Below are positions 7,631 through 17,300 of a DNA stretch of 21,517 bases, in pieces. The notes below the pieces were generated by a model. It was not told the DNA's origin, did not search any database, and was given only the letters and a program-made list of their open reading frames with translations. Source of the stretch: Thermoplasmata archaeon (GTDB lineage Archaea; Thermoplasmatota; E2; UBA202; DSCA01); assembly GCA_008297795.1 (NCBI GenBank), contig VBQP01000007.1, forward strand, positions 1 to 21,517. The letters are read 5' to 3'. The translations under genes were made by a program, and so were the position numbers. How positions within the stretch are numbered: position 1 is the stretch's first letter; the number at the start of each line of letters is the position of its first letter.

Positions 7631-8875
7631 ATGGATGTTGTAGTTGAGGGAAACTTATTCATTGATGGCGAAGTAAGGAAGGGATGCATCGGGATAGAAG
7701 AGGGGAAGATTGCATCTATAAAAAAGATTTTGGAAGGAGATAAGCATTTTGACTTCGGCGAAAAACTCATTTTTCCAGCCGCCCTAGATGTTCATGTTCA
7801 TTTCAGGGAGCCGGGACAGACAGAAAAGGAGGATTTTTTTACCGGCACGAGGGCTGCAGCCATTGGTGGTGTGACCTTTGTAATGGACATGCCAAATAAC
7901 AAGCCGCCGGCGATGAGCCTGTCCTCTCTGGAGAATAAGATAAGGGGAGTGAAAAATAAAGCATGCGTTGACTTTTCCCTATACGGGGGGGTAGGTGAGC
8001 ACAGCGACATATCAGCCATGGCGCAGAAGTGCAAAGCGTTTAAGATGTACCTTTCAGGAGATAACGAAATGTTTATTCCAGTTGGAAAGATGGGAAATAT
8101 GTTGCAGAAAGTGAAGGAGAGCGGAAAAATTCTTGCCTTACATGCAGAAAGTCCGGAATGCATAAAAAGAGGAGAAGCCCGCAACCTTTCGGAACATGAA
8201 AGAAACAGACCTGTTAGATGCGAGATAGAGGAAATCAAAAAAATCATGGAAATTAACAGAGGGATAGGCACCAAAATTCACATATGTCATGTTTCCTCGC
8301 CCCGATCCATAGATATCCTAAAAGGAAGCGGTGCAAGCATGGGCGTAACACCTCATCACATTTTTTTCTCGACATCATCAAAATTCAGGTATGAAGCGAT
8401 GGGAAAGGTAAACCCTCCGCTCAGGCATGAAGAAGAAAGAATGAAACTCTTTGGGGCAGTGAGGCATGGATTTGACGGAATCATTGAATCGGACCATGCT
8501 CCTCATTTGCTGGAAGAAAAGGAGGATTTTCCGACGGCCCCTTCTGGAATGCCAGGAGTAGATTCATCCCTTCCGCTTATGATGGAAGAGGTGAAGAGGG
8601 GGCACATAGACTTATCCATGGTTCACAGATGGATGTGCAGAAATCCTGCCAGGACATTTGGCATAAACAAAGGAGAGATAGAGAAAGGCAGAGATGCTGA
8701 CCTGATTGTGATAGACTTTAAGGAAAGGGAAATAGAGCCATATTCAAAGTGCGGGTGGAGCAGTTACGAGGGCTGGAGCGGAATATACCCGACCCATGTA
8801 TTTTTGAGGGGCGAGATGATAGTGGAGAACGGAGAATTTACGGGCAGCAAAGGAATGGGAGACATGATATTATGA
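7631..8875 (+). CDS. pyrC: Dihydroorotase (amidohydrolase superfamily)
   Basis: The protein has 414 aa, normal for a type I dihydroorotase. It catalyses the ring closure of carbamoyl-aspartate to dihydroorotate, the third step of pyrimidine synthesis. Visible metal ligands are H55 and H57 ('DVHVHFREPG'), K138 ('FKMYLSG', the carboxylated lysine), H171 ('LHAES'), H220 ('HICHVSS') and D288 ('ESDHAPH'). 'MDMPNNKPP' and 'PSGMPGVDSSLPLM' are also typical and favour dihydroorotase over allantoinase. GAATTATAG at 7602-7610 is centred about 25 nt before the ATG and may be its TATA box. It overlaps the next gene by four bases. No other pyrimidine gene is in the window. Confidence 0.93.
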   Translation: MDVVVEGNLFIDGEVRKGCIGIEEGKIASIKKILEGDKHFDFGEKLIFPAALDVHVHFREPGQTEKEDFFTGTRAAAIGGVTFVMDMPNNKPPAMSLSSLENKIRGVKNKACVDFSLYGGVGEHSDISAMAQKCKAFKMYLSGDNEMFIPVGKMGNMLQKVKESGKILALHAESPECIKRGEARNLSEHERNRPVRCEIEEIKKIMEINRGIGTKIHICHVSSPRSIDILKGSGASMGVTPHHIFFSTSSKFRYEAMGKVNPPLRHEEERMKLFGAVRHGFDGIIESDHAPHLLEEKEDFPTAPSGMPGVDSSLPLMMEEVKRGHIDLSMVHRWMCRNPARTFGINKGEIEKGRDADLIVIDFKEREIEPYSKCGWSSYEGWSGIYPTHVFLRGEMIVENGEFTGSKGMGDMIL

Positions 8876-9339
8876 ATGGAACAATGCAATGGTTGTGGGT
8901 TGTGATGCTTGCCATGCTTCCAATATCCGAGTTGAGAGGCGCAATCCCTCTCGCTGTAGGCATATACAAATTAAATCCTTATGCTTCAATACCTCTCATA
9001 GTGGCAGCCAATTTTCTCCCGGTTCCGTTCATACTGAAATTCCTTGGGCCGGTAGAGAGGTTTTTAAGGAAATGGAAATTCTGGGACAAATTGATGACTC
9101 GTATTTTTGAACGCACCCGCAGAAAGACGAGAAAAAGCATAGAAAAATGGGAGAGTTTGGCGCTGATTCTTTTTGTTGCAATTCCACTGCCTGTAACCGG
9201 CGCATGGACAGGAAGCCTGGCAGCCTATCTGTTCGGCCTTGATTTCAAAAAATCCCTGCTGTGCATTTTCATTGGCGTTGTTATTGCGGGGGCAATCGTC
9301 ACAACTGCAGTCATGGCAGGCATAAAATGGTTTTTGTGA
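8872..9339 (+). CDS. COG2426-type integral membrane protein (small multidrug export family, PF06695-like)
   Basis: The protein has 155 aa starting at ATG 8872, which overlaps the dihydroorotase stop as ATGA; an upstream in-frame start would lie deep inside that gene. It has about four hydrophobic segments and a basic cytoplasmic loop (about 60-92: 'RKWKFWDKLMTRIFERTRRK'). Family-typical stretches are 'LPISELRGAIPLAVG' near the N-terminus and 'AIPLPVTGAWTGSLAAYLFG'. The name 'small multidrug export' is a family label with little experimental support, so transport substrate is unknown. The coupling to pyrC may be simple packing rather than a shared pathway. Confidence 0.82.
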   Translation: MNGTMQWLWVVMLAMLPISELRGAIPLAVGIYKLNPYASIPLIVAANFLPVPFILKFLGPVERFLRKWKFWDKLMTRIFERTRRKTRKSIEKWESLALILFVAIPLPVTGAWTGSLAAYLFGLDFKKSLLCIFIGVVIAGAIVTTAVMAGIKWFL

Positions 9340-9341
9340 AA

Positions 9342-10691
9342 TTACACAGGATTCATTTTTCTTGCCACTACTTCTGCAGCCTTTATTAGAGGATATGCCG
9401 TGGGCGGAGCAGTAAGCAACGGATGGGTTCCTATCTGTGCAGTTAATATGTCATTTACAGTCATTTTATTCTGTATTGCAAGTCCCATAAGATTGGTTAT
9501 TTCTCCTGCGCTTGGGCCGCCTACGACCTCTCCACCTATTATGACGCCTGATTCGCGGGCAACAATTAGTTTCACAATCTGCTTATGCGCATCTGAAAGC
9601 GTTCCAGGGTGCTTATCTATTCCCTCAAAAGTGCCTGTCACAATGTCGAAGCCCTCTCTCTTTGCCATCTTTTCTGTAAGTCCTGCTGCTCCAAAGCCTG
9701 TTTTGCCTATTGCGGTTGAGAAAATGGCTATGGTTCCGCTGAATGTTTTTACAGTTGAGAGTTTGTAGAGATTCATACCTGCAGTCCTTGCCTCTGCGCA
9801 GGCTGTGGATGCGAGCATTACGGCACTGGCCTTCCTTGTTATGAAATCTCGCTTTTCTGCGCAATCCCCCACTGCAAATATGTCAGGGTTGGCTGTGCGC
9901 ATGTATTCATCCACTTTTATAAATCCCTTCTCATTTACTTCTATCCCTGATTGCTTTGCAAGTTCTGTATTGGGCGTATACCCCATTGAAAGAATCACAG
10001 CATCTGCCTCCAATTCCTCTCCATTTTCTAAAAGAACTCCTTTCACTTTACCATCACCGAGTATCTCCTTGACTCCAACACCCGACATTATGTTTACCCC
10101 CCTTGATTTTAGTTCTTCTTCGGCAATGGATGCTATTTCTTCATCAAACGCAATACCCAGTACATGCGGCAGTATTTCAACAATTGTGATATCCTTTCCT
10201 TTCTTGTTCAGTTCATCTGAAACTTCAACACCTATGAATCCGCCACCGATTGTAACTATTTTATTGCAACCTTCGAGTTTTTCTAGCATTTTGTCCAGAT
10301 ACCTCTTACTTTTCGGGATTGTAAAAACATTTTCCAGATCAGCGCCTTTAAGCCATCCCGGAATCTTCGGCATAGAACCTGTTGCAAGGACAAGTTTTTC
10401 AAATTCTATTTCAGTTCCATCATCCATTTTGCAGATTTTTTTCCTCTGGTCGATTTCTACCACAGTTCCAACTTTCAATCCTATTCCTGCATTTGTGAGA
10501 ACCTCATCAGATATGAGGTCTTTTTCTGTGCTTTCCAGGGAACCGAAAATATAGGGTATGCCACAGGGCACAACAACTTTATCCTCTTTTCTTATCAGAA
10601 GGAAATCCCTGTCAGGATAATTCGCTTTCCCTGTTGTTGCAGCAACAATTCCTGCTGCGCTCCCACCTATAACGACCACATCTGCTCTCAT
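9342..10691 (-). CDS. FAD/NAD(P)-dependent disulfide reductase family enzyme (NADH oxidase / CoA-disulfide reductase-like)
   Basis: The protein has 449 aa. The FAD dinucleotide motif is 'VVVIGGSAAG' (5-14), the NAD(P) motif is 'IVTIGGGFIGVE' (145-156), and the second FAD motif is 'IFAVGDC' (271-277). A single conserved cysteine, C43 in 'VVPCGIPYIFG', matches the redox cysteine of CoA-disulfide reductases and NADH oxidases. A dimerisation domain follows from about 320. Members reduce CoA disulfide, oxygen, polysulfide or peroxide; sequence alone does not decide between them. The ATG has AGAGGT five bases upstream. It lies 35 nt after the symporter gene on the same strand, with only two bases before the convergent gene at 9339, and is probably the last gene of that operon. 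Confidence 0.85.
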   Translation of the reverse strand: MRADVVVIGGSAAGIVAATTGKANYPDRDFLLIRKEDKVVVPCGIPYIFGSLESTEKDLISDEVLTNAGIGLKVGTVVEIDQRKKICKMDDGTEIEFEKLVLATGSMPKIPGWLKGADLENVFTIPKSKRYLDKMLEKLEGCNKIVTIGGGFIGVEVSDELNKKGKDITIVEILPHVLGIAFDEEIASIAEEELKSRGVNIMSGVGVKEILGDGKVKGVLLENGEELEADAVILSMGYTPNTELAKQSGIEVNEKGFIKVDEYMRTANPDIFAVGDCAEKRDFITRKASAVMLASTACAEARTAGMNLYKLSTVKTFSGTIAIFSTAIGKTGFGAAGLTEKMAKREGFDIVTGTFEGIDKHPGTLSDAHKQIVKLIVARESGVIIGGEVVGGPSAGEITNLMGLAIQNKMTVNDILTAQIGTHPLLTAPPTAYPLIKAAEVVARKMNPV

Positions 10692-10726
10692 GTTCTACCT
10701 CTTTTGCGATGGCAATGAATGCGGCA

Positions 10727-12127
10727 TCAAACTTTAAATTTTTCTTTTAAGGTTGCTATTGAAACAACAAAAAGCAGGGTAAAGGAAACGGCAAGGGCGA
10801 TTATGGACGGCAGGAACCCGAACGACGGTATGGGAACGTATGCGCTGGAAAATACGACAAATTCACCGCCTATGATGCTTGCCATGCATCCCCATTTTGT
10901 CGCTCTCCTCCAGTATAAAGTTGCGAGCACAGATGGGAACAGAACTACTAGTCCTGAAAATGTTGTACTGACAAGCGTGCCCATTATGCCTGCCTTCGGG
11001 TTGTATCCGAATATTATGAAAATCAGTACAAAAAATGTGAGAAACGCTGTTACAAACCTGCTGTATTTCACCTTCTTGCCCATTATATCGCATGTGAGGA
11101 TTGTTGATAGTGAAAGTAACTGTGAATCAGCAGTGGACATAAGGGCAGCAAGAGCGCCTACAATTACAAAAGAAAAAACAAAGGAAGGGCTGTAATTTTT
11201 CATCATGAGAAGGAGAACATTATCTGGGTTGGAAACTTCAATACCCGCCCCATGTGCCCACACCCCTATCAGGACGGGCAGAAGGAAGAAAAAGGATATC
11301 AGGAGTGGGTAAAGTGCCATGGAAACCTTCAGGGAATGCTGGCTTTTTGCGGTATAAAACCGTGTAAAAATTTGCGGAAACATGGGGTCACAAAAAATCC
11401 AGAGTATCAGAAACGAGAGCCATATCTTGATGGTGAAATAGCCATTGGGCCCGGGGCGGGAGAACAGGGAGGGCTGGGCATTGTATGCGGCAGATGTGGC
11501 ATTCCCGAGCCCGCCAAGAGAATGGGCAATAAATGCAAAGGCGGTGACCATTGCAACGACCATTATCACGCCCTGGAATACATCTGTCCAGCCAGATGCT
11601 CTCATTCCTCCCACGAGCACATAAAAGGATATTATTATGGTTACTGCAATAGCCCCGATTTCCATACTCAATTCAGGGAATACCATCCGGAGTATGTATC
11701 CTGCGCCTATTGCCTGTATTGCGAGATATGGTATGGTGAATATGGACATTGTGCCTGTAAAAATCAATTTCAGGGTTTTGCTGTCGTATCTGCCTCCAAC
11801 AAGTTCGCCTGGAGTTATGTAGCCTTTTTCCTTCCCGATTTTCCACACCTTTTTTCCTATTATGTAAAACATTACAGCCATGAATGAGGTGCCAAGAGCC
11901 ATCACTCCATATTGTCCCATGCCATCTGTATATGCCTTTCCCGCAAATCCAAGGAATGAGAATGCAGAGAAGTTGGTGGCAGCAAGTGTAAAAAAGAGCA
12001 CAACAGGACCGAAACTTCTTCCTGCGAGAAAGTAATCTTCCACATCTTCTTCACTCCTTTTGTGAGAATATATGCCCAGAGCAAGAAGAATGAGGAAATA
12101 TACAATCATCATAGCCACTGCCAGCAT
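10727..12127 (-). CDS. Sodium:solute symporter family (SSS) transporter
   Basis: The protein has 466 aa with about a dozen hydrophobic segments, as usual for SSS (SLC5-like) carriers. The family signature appears as 'FYVLVGGMRASGWTDVFQG' (168-186), with 'ATNFSAFSFLGFAG' in the first core helices. It uses the sodium gradient to import a small organic solute; candidates in the family are proline, pantothenate or monocarboxylates, and the substrate cannot be assigned. The ATG follows the small-protein stop as TGATG (one shared base) with GGTGA six bases upstream, indicating translational coupling. The downstream FAD enzyme may act on or be induced with the solute, but that is inference. Confidence 0.9.
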   Translation of the reverse strand: MLAVAMMIVYFLILLALGIYSHKRSEEDVEDYFLAGRSFGPVVLFFTLAATNFSAFSFLGFAGKAYTDGMGQYGVMALGTSFMAVMFYIIGKKVWKIGKEKGYITPGELVGGRYDSKTLKLIFTGTMSIFTIPYLAIQAIGAGYILRMVFPELSMEIGAIAVTIIISFYVLVGGMRASGWTDVFQGVIMVVAMVTAFAFIAHSLGGLGNATSAAYNAQPSLFSRPGPNGYFTIKIWLSFLILWIFCDPMFPQIFTRFYTAKSQHSLKVSMALYPLLISFFFLLPVLIGVWAHGAGIEVSNPDNVLLLMMKNYSPSFVFSFVIVGALAALMSTADSQLLSLSTILTCDIMGKKVKYSRFVTAFLTFFVLIFIIFGYNPKAGIMGTLVSTTFSGLVVLFPSVLATLYWRRATKWGCMASIIGGEFVVFSSAYVPIPSFGFLPSIIALAVSFTLLFVVSIATLKEKFKV

Positions 12128-12315
12128 CAGTCATCACCCCATCCATATTTTGAAAAAAATGCAAAAAATGCAGATAGGGAGAGTGTAAGAAAGAAAATAT
12201 ACCATGCCCAGAGTGGCATGAATAGCAATATGGAATCATTATTCCATTCCCAGAAATCTATCGAAAGAAACAGCAAAACAGCAAATACCAGCCACCACAG
12301 GAATCGTCTCTCCAT
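12127..12315 (-). CDS. Small two-helix membrane protein paired with the symporter (DUF3311-like)
   Basis: The protein has 62 aa with two hydrophobic segments (about 5-21 and 29-52) and a motif 'FMPLWAWYIFFL' that resembles the DUF3311 family. Such proteins are encoded directly upstream of many SSS symporters. It shares one base with the symporter start. TTTTAAATTT on the minus strand (12333-12342) is centred about 23 nt before its ATG, so it probably opens the operon with a leaderless message. The role is unknown; an accessory subunit or assembly factor of the transporter is the likely reading. Family assignment is by pattern and context only. Confidence 0.7.
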   Translation of the reverse strand: MERRFLWWLVFAVLLFLSIDFWEWNNDSILLFMPLWAWYIFFLTLSLSAFFAFFSKYGWGDD

Positions 12316-12332
12316 TGCTGGTAAAAGGTGGG

Positions 12333-12342
12333 AAATTTAAAA
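12333..12342 (-). promoter_or_regulatory. TATA box of the symporter operon
   Basis: Minus-strand TTTTAAATTT lies about 23 nt before the ATG at 12315. It stands in the 143-bp spacer divergent from trpS. The spacer also holds two copies of TGTTTTGC (12344-12351 and 12375-12382), 31 bp apart and in the same orientation, of unknown meaning. Confidence 0.45.
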
Positions 12343-12426
12343 TTGTTTTGCGCCTTTTTCTATCTCGGCAATCCTGTTTTGCAATAATTTTTCATGATGT
12401 GCAGATGTAATGGCGATTCACTCAAA

Positions 12427-12438
12427 AAATACAAATAT
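12427..12438 (+). promoter_or_regulatory. TATA-like element of trpS
   Basis: AAATACAAATAT is centred about 27 nt before the ATG at 12459. No ribosome-binding motif lies between them, which suggests a leaderless transcript. Confidence 0.4.
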
Positions 12439-12458
12439 GCTTTCCCGATAAACGCAGG

Positions 12459-13769
12459 ATGAGAATCGACCCGTGGAGTTCCGCTCAATATGAAAATTAC
12501 AGCAGGTTGAGGGAAAAATTTGGCATAAAGGAATTTGGGCTCAATGAATGGGGAAATCTGCCAGATGTACCTCATTTATTCCGCAGGGGAATAGTTTTTG
12601 GCCATAGGGATTTTAACAGAATAAAGAGGGCGATAGAGAAAAAAGAGCCGTGGGCTCTGCTCACGGGGCTGATGCCGTCTGGCAGGATGCATCTCGGGCA
12701 TAAAATGGTGATAGACCAGATAATATATTATCAGAGTATAGGTGCAGATATTTTCATAGCGGTTGCAGATATTGAAGCATATGCAACCCGTGGTTATTCC
12801 CTTAAGGAAGCAGAGAAAATGGCTGTGGAGGAATATATAACAAATTATATAGCACTTGGGTTGAAACCCTGCAGAATATACTTCCAGTCAAAAAACCCTG
12901 ATGTGAAGGACCTGGGATACATTCTGGGCAAAAAAACGAACTGGTCTGAAGTTACTGCAATATATGGATTCAATGGCTCTACTAACATGGCTCATGTGCT
13001 CTCACCGCTGATACAGTGCGGAGATATTTTGCACGTGCAGATGGAAAAATATGGGGGTGCGCGTCCCACCCTTGTTCCAGTGGGAGTCGACCAGGACCCT
13101 CACATAAGATTCAGCAGAGGCATAGCAAATGCCCACCGCCTTTTTAATGTGACAGTTGCGAAGGATGGGAGAATTGGCATATTCGTAAAACCAGATGAGA
13201 ATGTAAGCAGATTGCTGGATATAGCGGAAGAGGTTGCAGGAGAATTTAACTTCGGCATCAAAAGAATGGACAGATACAAAGCAATATATCTTGATGGTGC
13301 GGAAGAGGACGACATAGATAAAATAGACATTGAACTTGCAAGGCGAGAGCAGGAAGAAGGAGCCCATGGATTTGTAGCCCCTTCCTCCACATATCATCGC
13401 TTTATGACGGGCATAACCGGTGGAAAGATGTCATCAAGTAAGCCCGAATCTGCAATTTTCCTCACAGATACGCCAGAGGAAGCAAAGAAAAAAATAATGT
13501 CTGCAAAGACGGGAGGAGCAGTATCTCTCGAGGAGCAGAGAAAATACGGCGGTAAGCCAGATGAATGCGTGGTTTACGAGTTGTTCTTATACCATCTCAT
13601 AAAAGATGATAAGGAACTGGATGAAATATACAGAAAATGCAAATCCGGGGAACAGATGTGCGGTATGTGCAAAAAACGTGCGGCAGAACTCATGGAACTC
13701 TTCTTAAAACAGTTGAATGAAAAGAGGGAAGATGCAAAAGAAAAACTGAAGGATTATCTCTCTCTTTGA
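12459..13769 (+). CDS. trpS: Tryptophan--tRNA ligase, archaeal type
   Basis: The protein has 436 aa. It charges tRNA-Trp with tryptophan in the cytosol. The start 'IDPWSS' and 'FRRGIVFGHRDF' are typical of archaeal/eukaryotic TrpRS. The class I motifs are HLGH at 78-81 and KMSSS at 323-327. The end 'AKTGGAVSLEEQRKYGG...CVVYELFLYHLI...CGMCKK' is also characteristic. The segment between 'DQDPHIRFSR' (211-220) and 'PSSTYHRFM' (308-316) is about 90 residues and acidic in part, longer than I recall in methanogen homologues, so an insertion is likely there. It is a single gene, convergent with hsp20 ten bases away. Confidence 0.93.
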   Translation: MRIDPWSSAQYENYSRLREKFGIKEFGLNEWGNLPDVPHLFRRGIVFGHRDFNRIKRAIEKKEPWALLTGLMPSGRMHLGHKMVIDQIIYYQSIGADIFIAVADIEAYATRGYSLKEAEKMAVEEYITNYIALGLKPCRIYFQSKNPDVKDLGYILGKKTNWSEVTAIYGFNGSTNMAHVLSPLIQCGDILHVQMEKYGGARPTLVPVGVDQDPHIRFSRGIANAHRLFNVTVAKDGRIGIFVKPDENVSRLLDIAEEVAGEFNFGIKRMDRYKAIYLDGAEEDDIDKIDIELARREQEEGAHGFVAPSSTYHRFMTGITGGKMSSSKPESAIFLTDTPEEAKKKIMSAKTGGAVSLEEQRKYGGKPDECVVYELFLYHLIKDDKELDEIYRKCKSGEQMCGMCKKRAAELMELFLKQLNEKREDAKEKLKDYLSL

Positions 13770-13779
13770 TATACCGGAA

Positions 13780-14280
13780 CTAATCTATTCTTATGTTATG
13801 TCCCCCTTTTCCCGCAATCTTCTTCTTCATTTCCACATCGAGAATGCCATTTTTATATGTCGCTCTTGCAGTCTCCGGTTCGACCTCAGAAGGCAGTTTA
13901 ATCCTGCGTGTATACATGTTATCCTGTATCTCTATTCTGTCATCAGATACCTCTATTAAAATATCATCTTTACGGGCAGTGGGAATTTCAATTGTCACAG
14001 ATATGGACTCATCTCCATCTATGACATCTGCAGGTACATCTCCTTCATGATTGTCTGTCCAGAGCAGAGTATCACTGATTTTTCCTATTTTCACTTTTCC
14101 ATCAGAATCTGTTCTTATGGAAAATCTTTTGGCAGACGCTTTTTCACTTTCCCATCTGTCGAGGGCTGTATTAAAAGCATCTCCAACTATCTTCTCCATC
14201 TCGTGCAGTATTTTCTCAAATTCTTCATCTTCTATAAAATCGTCAAAATTCTTATTTTTCTTATCTTTGTTTTTAAACAT
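13780..14280 (-). CDS. Hsp20 / alpha-crystallin family small chaperone with shortened beta6 loop
   Basis: The protein has 166 aa. A charged N-terminal region (1-80) is followed by a compact alpha-crystallin domain (about 82-154) with 'SISVTIEIPTARKDDILIEV', 'RRIKLPSEVEPETARATYKN' and the 'NGILDVEMKK' signature. The C-terminus carries the I-X-I motif (I163-R-I165) used for oligomer contacts. Between 'RIEIQD' and 'RRIKLP' only three residues remain, where classical archaeal Hsp20s have about twenty forming the beta6 dimer loop. It would hold unfolding proteins in solution. The ATG has GGTGA three bases upstream (14284-14288), and AT-rich TATA candidates lie at about 14310-14326. Confidence 0.85.
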   Translation of the reverse strand: MFKNKDKKNKNFDDFIEDEEFEKILHEMEKIVGDAFNTALDRWESEKASAKRFSIRTDSDGKVKIGKISDTLLWTDNHEGDVPADVIDGDESISVTIEIPTARKDDILIEVSDDRIEIQDNMYTRRIKLPSEVEPETARATYKNGILDVEMKKKIAGKGGHNIRID

Positions 14281-14327
14281 CTTTCACCAGAACAAACTTA
14301 AAAGAAAAGAATATATTAAAATATTTT

Positions 14328-14345
14328 GGAAAAAGGGGGAAAGGA
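14328..14345 (-). terminator. Pyrimidine-rich tract after the surface-protein gene, candidate terminator
   Basis: Just after the TAA stop the minus strand reads TCCTTTCCCCCTTTTTCC. Archaeal RNA polymerase commonly stops at T-rich tracts, so this could end the long surface-protein transcript. It directly precedes the hsp20 promoter on the same strand. There is no hairpin. Confidence 0.3.
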
Positions 14346-14346
14346 T

Positions 14347-17300
14347 TTATTTTCTCCTTCTCCTTATGAGCAGTATCGCTGCCAGCGCTCCGAGTACCAG
14401 TCCTATCATCTCGAATCCAGGAGTGTTTGGTCCTTCCTTGACCGTGATTGTCTTGCTTGCTTTCTCATAGTTGCTCTTTTCTGCTGTTATTGTGAAATCT
14501 CCCTTCTCAGTAGGCTTGTATTTTACTTCACCGTTTGAATCTGTTGTTCCGACAGTTTCTCCTCCGAATTTCACTGTTGCACCCTCGACAGCCTTTCCGC
14601 CGCGTGTTGTGACCTTTATCGTTATCTCCTTATCCTTTTCCACCTCGGATGAAACCACTATTTTCAGCCCGAGAACAATGGTTATCTCTCCTGCTTCATC
14701 GCCTTCGACGTACAGTTTGATGGTTCCTGTTATTGACGGCACTATGCCTATCATGACCTGTCCGTTCGCATCTGTCTTTCCAAGCACCATGTGTCCTGAT
14801 GGGAAGTCTCCTGATACTTCAAGGTCTGGGCATGGTTGTCCCGTGAGTGGATGCTTTACAGTCAGTGTTATCAGATTTTCCTCTGCAAGGAATATCTTGT
14901 CTGGCTGGACATCTATTTCTGGCGGCACAACCTTGAGTTCTCCGCTGGCGTCCGCATATTCACTTCCATCTGCTGCTGGCATGAATTCAAATGTTATGTT
15001 TCCTATATTATTTGCCGTCACATTTGTTATATTGCCCTCTCCGTCAGTTATCTCCACTTCTATCTCATCGCCATCTGAAAATGCCACATAACTTGCAACT
15101 TCCTTTACTCCCTTGACTTTCAGCGTTCCGTTTACTGGCTCGCCGTTCCACTCTACTGTGAATACCAGTGTCATGTTCTTATCGACATTCTTTACAAGCA
15201 TTGATGGGTTTACTGTGACTGATGCCATTGTTACTTCAAAACTTGATTCGTTGCCAAGGTTGTCATGCTTCTGATCTGGCGTGCGTACATATATGTAATA
15301 TGTTCCTTCTTCATCAAAGAGACTGGAGTATGTATAGTTTCCTTCGCTTACTTTTGTTGCAGGTACCATACCTGTAAGTTCGTTATAGTCATCGTGGAAT
15401 TTCTGGAGTTCTGTTGCATTCATTATGTATATTTCTAGGTCTGTTCCGTATGGTTTGCCATCTCTTGTTATATTTATATCAAACTCGGTTTTCTCGCCAA
15501 GCAATACGTTTGAAGGTGAAGTTGCAGTAGACAAATCATGGGCAGCCTCTGAGCGGATAAGAGCATAGCCATAAACCATCTCTCCGCCTGATGGGAACAT
15601 TGCTATCACTATTATGTTTGTGTTTGCCTCAGTTGATACTATTCCGTTGAAATCATATTTGCCCTGTGAACCCTTTCCTGGGGAACCGTCTCCTGTAATG
15701 CTTCCATTTGTTACTGTCGCTCCAACGCCATAAGTTCCTGTTTCGTATACAAGAGTAACATTTGCATTGCTGACAGGGTTACCGTACTGGTCTTTCACAA
15801 TAACAGATATGTTTGCAGCCTTATCAACAATAAGGGATACAGGTGTCACAGATGCTGAGCCACCATTCTCTACAGCGATTGTCTTGCTCACTGTATCATT
15901 TCCAGGCCAGGTAACGTTGATGTATATTGTTCCATCACCTTTTATCGGGAATATGGTAATATTCCACTTCCCTTCGCCAACGTATACATATGCATCTGCT
16001 GGAGGTGCATAGAGCACATCTCCCTCTATCTTTATGCGTTCTGTAATATTCTTGTTTCCTGCTCCTATACTGAGGTTGGTTGGATCTCCATATGTGTACC
16101 TTGTGTTTCCGAGAACCTGAACAGTTATTATCTGTGCATTTGGTGCTGGCTCCTTGACATCCAGTTTGGTGGGTGTCACATAAACATTGACAGGATCTGC
16201 TGCAGGTATTGTAAAATCTGTTTCGCCTGTATATTCCCATTCGCCGCTGCCTGCATAATCCACTTTCACGTTAAGCGTGTAATCTCCCTTCTCCCATATG
16301 TCCACAGCAGTCATATTCAGATACTTGCCATATGGGTCAAGGAATGTTATATTTCCTCCAGATGAGCCATCAGATGTGTTGACCCATGCATACAGCTCTC
16401 CTCCCTTGAATACAGAAATATTATAATCTGTGCCAGGAAGAAGTGCGTCTCCCTCAGGATGTGTGATTTCAAATACTATCTGGCCCACAGAGAATCCGCC
16501 GGATACATCATCCATGTTATAGAGAGAAATGTTTGCCTGAACCGGGTTTACAGTCATGGTCGTATATCCAAAAGCATCTGCATTTCCCATATCTCCCTTC
16601 CTTGCAGTTATGTTGTAAACTCCTGCTCCGTACAGACTCACTCTCACCTTATCAGTGAATACAAAGTGTCCGGTTGCATTTGCATTAACTGTCTTGAGGG
16701 GTGTTGCAAATGCTGATGGCGTCACGCCAGGTGCCCATATTTCCACAACTGCACCTGCTGCTGCGCTTCCGTCAGGATTTGTTACTGTACCGCTGACCTC
16801 AACATAACTTTCTGTTCCACTCCTTGCAAAATCAACTTCTGTTGGAGTGGCGCTGACATTCAGTTCTATGGGTTTTACCCATATGTATGCCCTTCCCTTC
16901 TCGCTATCTTCAACATACCACATTCCTGTCTTGTCAAAGGTTGTGCTGAAGAAATAGACATCTCCGGGAGAGCCATCCTGCTGTGCATACATTGTTCCGT
17001 CTGGGTAGTACAACGTTACTGTACCACTGGTTCCGTCAGCATGCACATCTGCAGTTTCATTATATGATGCAGTCTTTGGTGTTACTGTGAGCGGAGTTAT
17101 GTTGAAAGCCCCTGATACATCTGAAGCAGAAGAGCCCATGCTGTCTGTTGCCGTAACCTTGACCATGTAGCTTTCAGTTGATAAAAGCGAAGTTGCATCC
17201 CAGTTGTACATTCCGTCATTCTCCTCATTATCCGAAATGAGCGTCCAGTCAGTTGCAGTATCGTTCTTATATTCTATCTTTATAGAAAGATCCAGATTTT

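Noticed and set aside
9805..10554. 249-codon plus-strand ORF rich in Ser and Pro
   Set aside because: Antisense shadow of the FAD/NAD enzyme, whose motifs are intact on the minus strand.
11252..11887. 211-codon plus-strand ORF rich in Cys, His and Tyr
   Set aside because: Antisense of the symporter, which carries the SSS signature on the minus strand.
12344..12382. Two direct copies of TGTTTTGC between the symporter operon and trpS
   Set aside because: Eight bases repeated once in an AT-rich spacer is weak; kept only as a note in the promoter entry.
14471..15091. 206-codon plus-strand ORF
   Set aside because: Antisense of the surface protein; low-complexity Ser/Pro/Thr composition and no promoter.
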